Source: Micromonospora echinaurantiaca (lineage in GTDB: Bacteria > Actinomycetota > Actinomycetes > Mycobacteriales > Micromonosporaceae). Taken from it: a DNA stretch of 64,000 nucleotides. The stretch is from the NCBI RefSeq assembly GCF_900090235.1, contig NZ_LT607750.1, forward strand, positions 4,021,001 through 4,085,000, given 5' to 3'. Position numbers and translations under genes: made by a program. Below the pieces are notes generated by a model, which was given only the letters and a program-made list of their open reading frames with translations, was not told where the DNA came from and made no database searches. Shown here piece by piece: positions 24,331-32,072 of this stretch. How positions within the stretch are numbered: position 1 is the first letter of the stretch; every line of letters begins with the position of its first letter.

Positions 24331-24410
24331 GCGAGCGCAGCGAGCGAATCATCAGGCTCAGCGCGAAGGTGCCTCATGACGGCACGCAGCGAAGCGGAGT
24401 GCCGGCATGA
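24327..24410 (+). repeat. Repeat insertion carrying a 27-codon mini-ORF between kinase and regulator genes
   Basis: The 14-bp direct repeat CCGGCATGAGCGAG occurs at 24322-24335 and 24402-24415, an 80-bp period. The enclosed segment carries the GAGCGCAGCGAGCG motif common in actinobacterial intergenic repeats and a CGGCAC/GTGCCG hairpin. From the ATG at 24327, which overlaps the kinase stop, runs a 27-residue frame beginning MSERSERIIRL. Its TGA overlaps the ATG of the response regulator. The insertion thus keeps an unbroken ATGA-to-ATGA coupling chain. Confidence 0.75.
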
Positions 24411-25105
24411 GCGAGGCGGCCACGGACCGGCCGATCCGGGTGCTGCTCGCCGACGACCAGCATCTGGTCCGTACCGGCTTCCGGGTCATCCTGGAGGTGG
24501 AGGACGACCTCGAGGTGGTCGGCGAGGCGGCCGACGGTGAGCGCGCGGTGACCATGACCCGGGTGCTGCGCCCGGACGTGGTGCTGATGGACGTGGAGAT
24601 GCCCGGCGTCGACGGGCTGGCGGCCACCCGGCGGATCACCGCCGAACAGGAGGGGCCGGGCGGGCCGGCGGTGCTGATCCTCACCACCTTCGACCGGGAC
24701 GACTACCTGTTCGCCGCCCTACGCGCCGGGGCCAGCGGTTTCCTGCTGAAGAACGGCACGCCGGAGGCGCTGGTCGAGGCGATCCGGGTGCTGGCCCGCG
24801 GCGACGGGCTGCTCGCCCCCGAGCTCACCCGGCGGGTGATCGCCACCTTCGCCCGGCCCGGCGAGGCGGCCGGGACGGCGGTCTCCGCCGAGGCGGCCCT
24901 GAACGAGCTCACCCCCCGCGAGCGGGAGGTGCTGGTGCTGGTCGCCCGGGGCGCCAGCAACGGCGAGATCGCCGCCGAGTTGCACCTGGGCGAGGCGACG
25001 GTGAAGACCCACGTCAGCCGGGTGCTGGCCAAGCTCGGGCTGCGCGACCGGGTGCAGGCGGTGGTCTTCGCGTACGAGCACGGGGTGGTGCGGCCCGGCG
25101 GGTGA
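24407..25105 (+). CDS. Response regulator, NarL/FixJ family
   Basis: 232 residues. Receiver domain residues 8-125: acidic pocket ADD, phospho-acceptor D in VVLMDVEMPGVDG, conserved T in ILTTF and K in FLLKNGTPE. The C-terminal LuxR helix-turn-helix includes ELTPREREVLVLVARGASNGEIAAELHLGEATVKTHVSRVLAKL. Partner of the kinase encoded upstream. The likely target is the ABC exporter promoter 70 bp downstream. Confidence 0.95.
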   Translation: MSEAATDRPIRVLLADDQHLVRTGFRVILEVEDDLEVVGEAADGERAVTMTRVLRPDVVLMDVEMPGVDGLAATRRITAEQEGPGGPAVLILTTFDRDDYLFAALRAGASGFLLKNGTPEALVEAIRVLARGDGLLAPELTRRVIATFARPGEAAGTAVSAEAALNELTPREREVLVLVARGASNGEIAAELHLGEATVKTHVSRVLAKLGLRDRVQAVVFAYEHGVVRPGG

Positions 25106-25173
25106 TCCCGTCCGCCCTGCGGCGGACCCGGCCGCTCCACCGGTGGGTGGACGGCAGCCGGCCGCTGGCGGCC

Positions 25174-25179
25174 TAACGT
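25174..25179 (+). promoter_or_regulatory. -10 box of a leaderless promoter for the ABC genes
   Basis: TAACGT at 25174-25179, with the start codons GTG (25187) and ATG (25190) 7 and 10 nt downstream. This is the arrangement of leaderless actinobacterial transcripts. Confidence 0.5.
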
Positions 25180-25189
25180 GATCATCGTG

Positions 25190-26080
25190 ATGAACGTGCT
25201 CCGTCTGGACGGCGTCGACCGCAGTTTCGGCGACCGTCAGGTGCTCAGGAACGTGTCCTTCGAGGTGGCGGCCGGCCGGATGACCGGCTTCGTCGGCGGC
25301 AACGGCGCCGGCAAGACCACCTCCATGCGGATCATCCTCGGGGTGCTCGCTCCGGACGCCGGCCAGGTCAGCTGGCAGGGCGCGCCGCTGACCCAGGAGG
25401 TCCGTCGGCGCTTCGGCTACATGCCGGAGGAGCGTGGCCTCTACCCGAAGATGAGCGTCCGGGAGCAGGTGGCCTACCTGGGCCGGCTGCACGGGATGAC
25501 CGCCGCGGCGGCCCGGCGCAACACCGACGCCCTGCTGGAGCGGGTCGGGCTCGCCGAACGCGGTGACGATCTGCTGGAGACGCTGTCGCTGGGCAACCAG
25601 CAGCGCGCCCAGATCGCCGCCGCGCTGGTGCACGACCCCGAGGTGCTGGTGCTCGACGAACCGTTCTCCGGCCTCGACCCGTTGGCCGTCGACACGGTGG
25701 TGGCGGTGCTGCGGGAGCGGGCCGCCGCCGGCGTGCCGGTGCTCTTCTCCAGCCACCAGCTCGACGTCGTCGAGCGGCTCTGCGACGACCTGGTGATCAT
25801 CGCGGACGGAATGATCCGCGCGGCCGGCAGCCGGGAACAGCTGCGCCGGACGTACACCTCGCCCCGGTTCGAGCTGGTGGTGGCGACCGACGCCGGCTGG
25901 CTGCGGGACGAGCCCGGGGTGACCCTGGTCGACCTGGACGGCGCCCGCGCCGTGTTCGACCTCGCCCCCGGCGCCGACGAGCAGCCGGTGCTGCACGCGG
26001 CGCTCGCCCGCGGCCCGGTCCGCGCGTTCCGCCCGGTCAGCCCCTCCCTCACCGAGATCTTCCGAGAGGTCGCCCAGTGA
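25190..26080 (+). CDS. ABC-2 exporter ATP-binding protein (NatA-like)
   Basis: 296 residues from the ATG at 25190; a GTG one codon earlier is equally possible. Walker A GGNGAGKTTS, a signature written LSLGNQQRAQIAAAL (variant of LSGGQ, usual in this subgroup), Walker B VLVLDEPFSGLDP and the switch His in SSHQLD. The C-terminal about 85 residues form the DUF4162-type extension. It works with the permease encoded 4 bp overlapping downstream. Position after a NarL-type two-component pair suggests a drug, lipid or sodium efflux role; the substrate is not visible. Confidence 0.93.
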   Translation: MNVLRLDGVDRSFGDRQVLRNVSFEVAAGRMTGFVGGNGAGKTTSMRIILGVLAPDAGQVSWQGAPLTQEVRRRFGYMPEERGLYPKMSVREQVAYLGRLHGMTAAAARRNTDALLERVGLAERGDDLLETLSLGNQQRAQIAAALVHDPEVLVLDEPFSGLDPLAVDTVVAVLRERAAAGVPVLFSSHQLDVVERLCDDLVIIADGMIRAAGSREQLRRTYTSPRFELVVATDAGWLRDEPGVTLVDLDGARAVFDLAPGADEQPVLHAALARGPVRAFRPVSPSLTEIFREVAQ

Positions 26081-27138
26081 ACACCACACAGGCCACCCGC
26101 CTGGTCGCCGCCCGCGAGATCCGGGTCAAGCTGCGCGACCGCACGTTCCTGTTCAGCACGCTGTTCTTCCTGCTCATCGCCGCGGCGGCGACGATCCTGC
26201 CGCCGCTGCTCTCCGGTGGCCCGTCGAGCGTGGCGGTGACCGAAGCGGCGGCCGGGCCGCTGCGCGCGGCCGGGCTGGAGGTGCGTACGGTCGCCGACGA
26301 CCGGGCCGCCGAGCAGGCCGTCCGGGACGGCGACGTGGACGCCGCGGTGGTCGCCGGGCCGGCGGTGCTGGCCATGGACGACGCGCCCGAGGACGTGGTG
26401 ACGGCATTGAGCACGCAGCCCGACGTCCGGCTGCTCGACCCGGACGCGGTGGACCCGGTGGTGGCGTTCCTGGTGCCGTTCGCCTTCGCGTTCGTCTTCT
26501 TCATCACCTCGCAGACCTTCGGCGTGCAGATCGCGCAGAGTGTGGTCGAGGAGAAGCAGACCCGGGTGGTGGAGATCCTGGTGGCCGCGGTGCCGGTGCG
26601 GGCGTTGCTGGCCGGCAAGCTGGTCGCCGGCACGGTGCTCGCGCTCGGGCAGATCGCGCTGATCGCCCTGGTCACCGTGGTCGGCATGCGGTTCGCCGAC
26701 AGCGGCGGGCTGCTCACCCTGCTCGGGCCGGCGATCGGCTGGTTCGTGCCGTTCTTCCTGCTCGGCTTCGTGCTGATCGCGGCCATGTGGGCGGCGGCCG
26801 GCGCCCTGGTCAACCGGCAGGAGGACATCGCCGGTGTGTCCATGCCGGTGCAGCTCGCGGTGATGCTGCCGTTCTTCGCGGTGATCTTCCTGAACGACAA
26901 CGCGACCGCCATGCGGGTGCTGTCCTACCTGCCGTTCTCCTCGCCGACGGCGATGCCGCTGCGACTGTTCACCGGCGACGCGGCCGGCTGGGAGCCGCTG
27001 GTGTCGCTGGCCCTGCTGCTGGTCGCGGCCGCCGCGTTCCTGGTCGCCGGGGCGCGGGTGTACGAGGGCTCGCTGCTGCGCACCAACGGCCGCACCTCGA
27101 TCCGCGCCGCCTGGCGCTCCCGGGAGACCATCGGCTGA
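26077..27138 (+). CDS. ABC-2 type exporter permease (NatB-like)
   Basis: 353 residues; the GTG start overlaps the ATPase stop (GTGA). One N-terminal membrane helix (residues 27-47), a loop of about 90 residues outside, then five more helices. FITSQTFGVQIAQSVVEEKQTRVVEILVAAVPVRALLAGKL is the diagnostic ABC-2/NatB motif. Forms the export complex with the NatA-like ATPase. Followed by a long perfect hairpin. Confidence 0.92.
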   Translation: MNTTQATRLVAAREIRVKLRDRTFLFSTLFFLLIAAAATILPPLLSGGPSSVAVTEAAAGPLRAAGLEVRTVADDRAAEQAVRDGDVDAAVVAGPAVLAMDDAPEDVVTALSTQPDVRLLDPDAVDPVVAFLVPFAFAFVFFITSQTFGVQIAQSVVEEKQTRVVEILVAAVPVRALLAGKLVAGTVLALGQIALIALVTVVGMRFADSGGLLTLLGPAIGWFVPFFLLGFVLIAAMWAAAGALVNRQEDIAGVSMPVQLAVMLPFFAVIFLNDNATAMRVLSYLPFSSPTAMPLRLFTGDAAGWEPLVSLALLLVAAAAFLVAGARVYEGSLLRTNGRTSIRAAWRSRETIG

Positions 27139-27169
27139 GCCGGCCGGCGGCGCGTCGCAGCCGCCATGT

Positions 27170-27219
27170 CGCCGAGGTGGCGGTGTCCTCGTGATCCGGA
27201 CGACACCGCCACCTCGGCG
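27170..27219. terminator. Long hairpin between convergent genes
   Basis: 18-bp perfect stem (27170-27187 with 27202-27219) and a 14-nt loop. Likely terminator for the exporter operon on + and the DUF402 gene on -. Confidence 0.75.
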
Positions 27220-27271
27220 ATCCGGAGTCGATTACCCGGCCAGGCGGGCCTGGGGGCGCCCTCCCGGCGGG

Positions 27272-27928
27272 TCAGCCGGCGACGGTGTCCCAGCCGGCGG
27301 GCAGCCGGGGCACCGGCCAGGCCGGGTCGGGCTTCCAGGACGCCCAGTTCTCGTCCCACCAGCGCTCCCCCGCGTCCAGCAGGGCGGCGATCCGGTCGCC
27401 CTCGGCCTGGATGGCGTCGGCCATCCCCGGGTAGCGCCCCTCCGCCAGGCGCTGGGCGAACATCTCCACGTCCTTCCAGACGTAGCGCTCGGCGTCCGCC
27501 GGCCACCACAGGTCCAGCTCGTGGTCCAGGGTGTCCACCCCGATCGGCGTACGCCGGAACGGGTCCTGGAGGTTGAAGTACCAGCCGGCGAAGGCGCGGT
27601 CCGGGCCGGTCCAGAAGACGTCCAGCGAGTGTGCCTCGCCGGGGCGGTGCAGCATCAGCTTGCCGTGCCCGCTCCAGGCCCGGTGCCCGGCGGCCTCCCA
27701 CGGGTGCCGGCCGGCCGGGAAGACGCCGCGCCGGGGAAAGCCGAACTCGGCGCCCGGCGGCAGGTAGAGCGCGAGCAGGTCGGGCGAGTCCTCGACGCAG
27801 ATGGTCGGGCAGCCGAACCACACCTCGCCGAGCAGGATCTCCCGCCGGATCACCACGTCACCGGGCGCGAACCGGCGCCCGTCGACCACCTGGCCAGCGC
27901 TGTCCCCCGCGCCACCGCTCAACTCCAT
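27272..27928 (-). CDS. DUF402-domain protein (nucleoside di/triphosphatase-like fold)
   Basis: 218 residues from the ATG at 27928. The DUF402 core includes WFNLQDPFRRTPIGVDTLDHELDLWWPADAERYVWKD, where the conserved D-x-LD-x-ELDL carboxylates could bind metal. The family contains Ntdp-type nucleoside phosphatases and proteins from FAU-1-like RNases; which activity applies is not clear. Single-gene unit. Confidence 0.85.
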   Translation of the reverse strand: MELSGGAGDSAGQVVDGRRFAPGDVVIRREILLGEVWFGCPTICVEDSPDLLALYLPPGAEFGFPRRGVFPAGRHPWEAAGHRAWSGHGKLMLHRPGEAHSLDVFWTGPDRAFAGWYFNLQDPFRRTPIGVDTLDHELDLWWPADAERYVWKDVEMFAQRLAEGRYPGMADAIQAEGDRIAALLDAGERWWDENWASWKPDPAWPVPRLPAGWDTVAG

Positions 27929-28143
27929 CCGCCCAGCGTAGCCACGGTCCGGTGACGCGGACGGCCGGTACCGGAACCGGGTCGGGCCCGCGCGGCGACG
28001 GCACCCGGGCACGGGAGCCGCTACCGACCCGCAGGGTCGACGGCCGGCCCGTTCGGGATCACGGTTCCGGACGGTGGGCAAGGCCGGCGTCGCGAGTCGG
28101 ACAGAAGTCGCGCACGGGGCGTCCCACAGTGGACGCGCACGGT

Positions 28144-28149
28144 TAGCAT
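28144..28149 (+). promoter_or_regulatory. Predicted -10 box of the toxin-like locus
   Basis: TAGCAT at 28144-28149, about 38 nt before the first start codon. It is the only recognisable promoter element before the four-gene run. No clear -35. Confidence 0.4.
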
Positions 28150-28186
28150 CGGCTCCGCAAGCCCGCCCACGAGTACGGAGGCGAGC

Positions 28187-28519
28187 ATGTCGATGTCCGG
28201 CTTCCAGGTGGATCCCGAGGCGCTGCGAACCAGCGCGGAATCGCTCGACCGGTCGGTCGACCGGATGGCCGAGGTCCTGGAGCAGTTCGAGAGCACCGTG
28301 CAGGGGCTCGGCGAGCCGTGGGGCGGCGACGACCTCGGCGCCCTGATCGGCGAGCTGTACCTCGGCATCCACGACCTGACCATGAGCTGCTTCGAGGGCA
28401 ACGGCGAGGTGCTCGGGCAGTTCGCCGCCGGCCTGCACACCATGGCCGACGCGTTCGAGGAGGCCGATCAGCAGGTCGAGGCCGGCCTGCGCAAGATCGG
28501 TCAGGCGTTGGGCGGTTGA
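28187..28519 (+). CDS. WXG100-like small protein
   Basis: 110 residues, no signal peptide, with GGAGG before the start. Two long amphipathic helices are predicted around a central turn LGEPWGGDDLG (W-G at residues 45-46), the helix-turn-helix architecture of WXG100/Esx proteins secreted by type VII systems. The second helix region contains FAAGLHTMADAFEEADQQVEAGL. First of four closely packed genes and 4 bp before the next, where a CpnT-like N domain is encoded. By analogy with EsxE/EsxF it would be a secretion partner; that is inference. Confidence 0.75.
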   Translation: MSMSGFQVDPEALRTSAESLDRSVDRMAEVLEQFESTVQGLGEPWGGDDLGALIGELYLGIHDLTMSCFEGNGEVLGQFAAGLHTMADAFEEADQQVEAGLRKIGQALGG

Positions 28520-28523
28520 CGCG

Positions 28524-29018
28524 ATGGGGCTGCAACTTCCCGGTGAACTCGTCTCGCTGCTGGGCATGCTCGGCTACAGCTGGCCGGAGGCCGACGAGGA
28601 GAAGCTCTTCGAGCTGGGCCAGCACTGGCTCTCCCTGGCCGCGACGGTGCAGACGGTCGGCGCCGAGGCGCAGCAGGCCGGCGAGTCCGTCTGGGCCGCC
28701 AACACCGGGCAGGCGGTCGCGGCGTTCCAGCAACGGTGGGGCGGCCAGGAGGCGCCGATAGCGAACCTCACCGACGGCGTCAGCGCCGCGCAGGGCGTCG
28801 CGGTAGGGCTGTTCCTCACCGCCGGGGTGGTCCTCGTCCTGAAGATCAACGTGATCGTGCAGCTGGTCCTGCTGGCGATCCAGATCGCGCAGGCGATCGC
28901 CACCGCCGCGCCGACCTTCGGCGCGTCGCTGGCCCAGATCCCGATCTTCAAGATGATCGCCTCGCTGGTCATCGACCAGCTGCTCAACCTCGCCATCGAC
29001 GCGGTGCTCAATGGGTAA
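28524..29018 (+). CDS. CpnT-N-domain-like protein (truncated carrier of a T7SS polymorphic toxin)
   Basis: 164 residues. LPGELVSLLGMLGYSWPEADEEKLFELGQHW and WAANTGQAVAAFQQRWGG match the WXG100-like N-terminal domain of CpnT-type proteins, as I recognise it by eye. A strongly hydrophobic stretch (residues about 90-125, and again near the end) is typical of the same domain. Whole CpnT-like toxins are several hundred residues with a C-terminal toxin; this one ends after the N domain. The next gene starts inside its last codons (ATGGGTAA) in another frame, so carrier and toxin are split. Confidence 0.7.
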   Translation: MGLQLPGELVSLLGMLGYSWPEADEEKLFELGQHWLSLAATVQTVGAEAQQAGESVWAANTGQAVAAFQQRWGGQEAPIANLTDGVSAAQGVAVGLFLTAGVVLVLKINVIVQLVLLAIQIAQAIATAAPTFGASLAQIPIFKMIASLVIDQLLNLAIDAVLNG

Positions 29019-29502
29019 GGGAAAACTGCGCCGGCTCCGGCGACAGGGGCGCGGCGGCTTCGCCCGGGGCATCTTCGGGCCGGTCGGCGACCTGCTCCGC
29101 CCCGGTCAGGACCTGAGGAACCTCGGCCTGCCCCGCGACCGGCTACGCCATCCCAACGCCACCCCGTTCCCGGTCCGCTCGCTGCGTGGCATCTCGATCC
29201 GGTCCCTGCGCGCGCAGCGCCCACGCAACTGGACCGAGACGCCGACCCGCAACAACGAGGGCTTCATCTGGAAGGACGAGAACGGCGTCGAACGGCTGCG
29301 CTTCATGCGGCCCACCGGCGACAACCCCAGCGCGAGCCAGTGGAGCCGCCAGGCGAACGGCTATATCCGCTGGCAGTCCGCCCAGTCCGGCAACAGCCCG
29401 GCCGATAACCTCTTCCTCGACCACGACGGCAACATCGTCGACAAGAACGATCCGCTGTTCGCCGAGAAGACGCACATCGTGTACGAAGGCCCGTACCCGT
29501 AA
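29011..29502 (+). CDS. Candidate toxin domain protein
   Basis: 163 residues. Residues 1-72 are very basic, without a signal peptide (GKGKLRRLRRQGRGG, many Arg). Residues 75-163 form a compact aromatic and polar domain: GFIWKDENGVERLRFMRP, NGYIRWQ, DNLFLDHDGNIVDKNDP, and a terminal THIVYEGP. This architecture and its place between a CpnT-N-like gene and a probable immunity gene suggest a polymorphic-toxin C-terminal domain, perhaps a nuclease. I do not recognise a named toxin family, so activity is inference. Overlaps the previous gene by 8 bp. Confidence 0.6.
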   Translation: MGKGKLRRLRRQGRGGFARGIFGPVGDLLRPGQDLRNLGLPRDRLRHPNATPFPVRSLRGISIRSLRAQRPRNWTETPTRNNEGFIWKDENGVERLRFMRPTGDNPSASQWSRQANGYIRWQSAQSGNSPADNLFLDHDGNIVDKNDPLFAEKTHIVYEGPYP

Positions 29503-29511
29503 GGAGACATT

Positions 29512-29994
29512 GTGGAACCGATGCGCGACCCGCGCGGGGCGCTCAGCCACATCATGGAGGCCCTCGTCTTCTCCTACGTGTACGACCCGCAGCGCGCCAC
29601 CTTCACCCTGGTCACCGAGTTCCCGCTGAAGTCGCCCGGGAGCATCCGGGAGTTCGCCGCGTTCGCCTTCGAGCAGGTCGAGTTCGAACGCCTGGCCGGC
29701 GACCACGCGCCGTACCAGCACTTCCAGCAGACGTACCACGGCATCGGCCCGGGCGGCATGGTCGTGCAGGACATCCAGCAGCGCGACGTCGGGCCCGACC
29801 GGCACCGGGTGGAGCTGTGGTTCGGTGACAACTTCGGCGGCGTGGCGGTCAGCTACGCCGGGCTGCGCGGCTGGACCCGGGGCTCGACGGCGGAGCAGGT
29901 CGGCCCCCGGCAGTGGGTCTACCGCGACGCGCGCACCAACGAGACGTTCGACCTCGACTTCCCGTTCCCGAGCCTGGTCGGCCCGCCCGCCTGA
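29512..29994 (+). CDS. Candidate immunity protein
   Basis: 160 residues from the GTG at 29512, with AAGGAGA 5 nt before it. Soluble, acidic, beta-rich with many aromatics: HRVELWFGDNFGGVAVSYAGLRGW and FDLDFPFPSL. No signal peptide or catalytic motif. It begins 9 bp after the candidate toxin gene and is the last gene of the run, the normal position of an immunity gene. Strand, size and charge fit; the family is not recognised. Confidence 0.55.
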   Translation: MEPMRDPRGALSHIMEALVFSYVYDPQRATFTLVTEFPLKSPGSIREFAAFAFEQVEFERLAGDHAPYQHFQQTYHGIGPGGMVVQDIQQRDVGPDRHRVELWFGDNFGGVAVSYAGLRGWTRGSTAEQVGPRQWVYRDARTNETFDLDFPFPSLVGPPA

Positions 29995-30030
29995 CCGCCG
30001 TCCGGCCCCCGCCCTCGCTGTGGTGACCGG

Positions 30031-30240
30031 TCAGCCGGTGCGGCTGGGCATCCGTCCCGTTCCCCGGCCGCCCCGCGCAACGGCGCGCAGCACCAGGCCG
30101 CCGACGACGAGCAGCGCACCGGTGAGGCGGAGTTCCGCGTCGAGCGCCTTGGTGGCCAGATGCAGGAGCAGGATCGCCGCTCCCATGGCCGCGGCAGCCG
30201 TGCCGACGCGACCGACCCACTGCGCGGATGTTCGGTCCAT
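30031..30240 (-). CDS. Small two-helix membrane protein
   Basis: 69 residues. Two hydrophobic segments (residues about 11-28 and 36-53) with a basic C-terminus. The start MDRTSAQWVGRVG is plausible but lacks a strong ribosome-binding site. Codon use (third-position GC) supports coding. Function unknown. Confidence 0.5.
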   Translation of the reverse strand: MDRTSAQWVGRVGTAAAAMGAAILLLHLATKALDAELRLTGALLVVGGLVLRAVARGGRGTGRMPSRTG

Positions 30241-30306
30241 CCGGGCAGTCTAGTCAGCTGTCAGCTGTCAGCGGTCTGGGTGCCGGCTGTGCGAGGATCG
30301 CCAACC

Positions 30307-30708
30307 ATGAACGCGCCCGACCCGACGTACCTGCACGCCCTCGCCGAGGAATGCGCGGACCTGGTGTTCCGGCAGTTCGGCCGCCGACTGGACTGGTCAC
30401 CGGAGAGCCTGTCGACGCTCGACGAGGTATGCGTCGACCTGCTCGCCGACGGACCGCTGGCCGAGGAGCACCTCGACCTGTGGTGGCGGTTGATCGGCGC
30501 CTACACCGGGGAAGTGGTCATCCGGGCCTACGGTGGCGAGTGGGTCGAGCATGAGAAGTCGGCAGGCGTCCCAGCGGTCTCGGCGCTCGGCGTGACCGGG
30601 TTCCCGTTCGGGCTGGCCGCGCGAGTCCTCGACGGTGAACCGTACAAGAGCCTCGCCTCGTTCGTACGCGCCCTGCCGGCCATCGCCGAACGTACGCCGC
30701 CCGCCTGA
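30307..30708 (+). CDS. Conserved-looking hypothetical protein
   Basis: 133 residues from the ATG at 30307; the longer frame upstream crosses the divergent small gene. DLVFRQFGRRLDWSPESLSTLDEVC, LWWRLIGAYTGEVVIRAYGGEW and the Gly/Phe-rich GFPFGLAARVLDGEPYKSL suggest a folded helical cytoplasmic domain of the kind found as DUF-type or immunity-like proteins in actinobacteria. It follows the toxin-like locus by 300 bp and may belong to it. Function not recognised. Confidence 0.65.
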   Translation: MNAPDPTYLHALAEECADLVFRQFGRRLDWSPESLSTLDEVCVDLLADGPLAEEHLDLWWRLIGAYTGEVVIRAYGGEWVEHEKSAGVPAVSALGVTGFPFGLAARVLDGEPYKSLASFVRALPAIAERTPPA

Positions 30709-30724
30709 CGCCAGCTCAGGAACA

Positions 30725-30761
30725 GGCAAGGCGCGAACGGAGTTTCCGTTCGCGCCTTGCC
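30725..30761. terminator. Bidirectional hairpin terminator
   Basis: 17-bp perfect stem (30725-30741 with 30745-30761), 3-nt apex, between convergent stops. Confidence 0.85.
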
Positions 30762-30787
30762 GTGGAGCCTGGGTCAGGGCAGTCGGC

Positions 30788-31537
30788 TCAGCCGACCGCG
30801 GCCATGATCTCGTCGCTGACGTCGAAGTTGGCGTAGACGTTCTGCACGTCGTCACAGTCCTCCAGCACGTCGATCAGCTTGAAGATCTTCCGGGCGCCCT
30901 CCTCGTCCAGCGGGACGTTGACGCTCGGGATCAGCGACGACTCGGCCGACTCGTACTCGATGCCGGCGTCCTGCAGGGCGGTGCGCACCGCGATCAGGTC
31001 ACCCGGCTCGGAGACCACCTCGAACGCCTCGCCCAGGTCGTTGACCTCCTCGGCGCCGGCGTCCAGCACGGCCATCATCACGTCGTCCTCGCTGGTGTCG
31101 GCCTTCGGCACGATCACCACGCCCTTGCGGGAGAACATGTACGACACCGAGCCGGCGTCGGCGAAGGAGCCGCCGTTGCGGGTCAGCGCGGTACGCACCT
31201 CGGTCGCGGCGCGGTTGCGGTTGTCGGTCAAACACTCGATGAGCAGCGCGACGCCGTTCGGGCCGTAGCCCTCGTACATGATCGTCTGGTAGTCGGCGCC
31301 GCCGGCCTCCAGGCCGGAGCCGCGCTTGACCGCACGGTCGATGTTGTCGTTCGGGACCGAGTTCTTCTTCGCCTTCTGGATGGCGTCGTAGAGCGTCGGG
31401 TTACCGGCCGGGTCGCCGCCGCCGGTCCGCGCGGCCACCTCGACATTCTTGATCAGCTTGGCGAACATCTTGCCGCGCTTGGCGTCGATGACCGCCTTCT
31501 TGTGCTTGGTCGTCGCCCACTTTGAGTGGCCGGACAT
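30788..31537 (-). CDS. YebC/PmpR-family protein (transcriptional or translational regulator)
   Basis: 249 residues, standard length. [49 protein letters not shown] is the diagnostic YebC N-terminus; FTRKG-like [10 protein letters not shown] and the C-terminal alpha/beta domains follow. Known members bind DNA or relieve ribosome stalling. It stands where mycobacteria have Rv2603c, next to pdxT. Confidence 0.95.
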   Translation of the reverse strand: MSGHSKWATTKHKKAVIDAKRGKMFAKLIKNVEVAARTGGGDPAGNPTLYDAIQKAKKNSVPNDNIDRAVKRGSGLEAGGADYQTIMYEGYGPNGVALLIECLTDNRNRAATEVRTALTRNGGSFADAGSVSYMFSRKGVVIVPKADTSEDDVMMAVLDAGAEEVNDLGEAFEVVSEPGDLIAVRTALQDAGIEYESAESSLIPSVNVPLDEEGARKIFKLIDVLEDCDDVQNVYANFDVSDEIMAAVG

Positions 31538-31674
31538 CTGTTACCTCCGTTGCTACCCGCCGTCTGCATCGACCGCACCGCACGCGCCCCGCTCCCCCGC
31601 CGGCGCACGCCGAGGTGCCGGTGATCTTTCTGCTGGGAGCCGCGGCGAGCTGATGGCCCTGCCGAATCTCGGCA

Positions 31675-31704
31675 ATCCTACCGGCGGCCGGCGGGTCACT
31701 GTCA
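31675..31704 (-). promoter_or_regulatory. Predicted promoter of the yebC-like gene
   Basis: Minus strand: TGACAG (31699-31704), 18-nt spacer, TAGGAT (31675-31680). The leader would be about 130 nt. Confidence 0.4.
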
Positions 31705-31718
31705 CGCGCCGCACGGCG

Positions 31719-31765
31719 CCGGCCCGTCCGATGCCGCCCGAACAGGCACAACACGGACGGGCCGG
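31719..31765. terminator. Hairpin downstream of the flavin-reductase pair
   Basis: 11-bp stem (31719-31729 with 31755-31765), 25-nt loop, just after the stop at 31770 of a minus-strand gene. Confidence 0.5.
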
Positions 31766-31769
31766 CCGC

Positions 31770-32072
31770 TCATTCCCCGAAGCCGTACGACCCCACCACG
31801 GTGAAGTCGAACGTGGCCCGCTCCTCGCAGCGGTCCTCTAGACCCGCCCGGTAGCGCCGGAACGACTCCAGCGACGGCAGCGGCCCTGGCAGCTCCGGGC
31901 CCATGGCCACGTCGACGAAGCTGCGTTCGTCGTCCAGCTGGAACGTCACGTAGCGCAGCCCGGACGGCCGTACCCGGGCCACCTCGTCATGGACCGCCCG
32001 GAGCAGGAGGAGGTGCTCCGCCAGGTGCTCGGGACGGACCCGGTAGCGGATCAGGATCGTCTCCACGCTCAC
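31770..32072 (-). CDS. Small dimeric alpha/beta-barrel-like protein
   Basis: 100 residues from the GTG at 32072, which overlaps the upstream stop (GTGA); a GTG two codons later is also possible. ETILIRYRVRPEHLAEHLLLLRAVHDEV, LRYVTFQLDDERSFVDVAM and F-RYRAGLEDRCEERATF have the length and beta-alpha-beta pattern of antibiotic-biosynthesis-monooxygenase (ABM)-like folds. Coupled to an FMN reductase gene. Function unknown. Confidence 0.65.
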   Translation of the reverse strand: MSVETILIRYRVRPEHLAEHLLLLRAVHDEVARVRPSGLRYVTFQLDDERSFVDVAMGPELPGPLPSLESFRRYRAGLEDRCEERATFDFTVVGSYGFGE

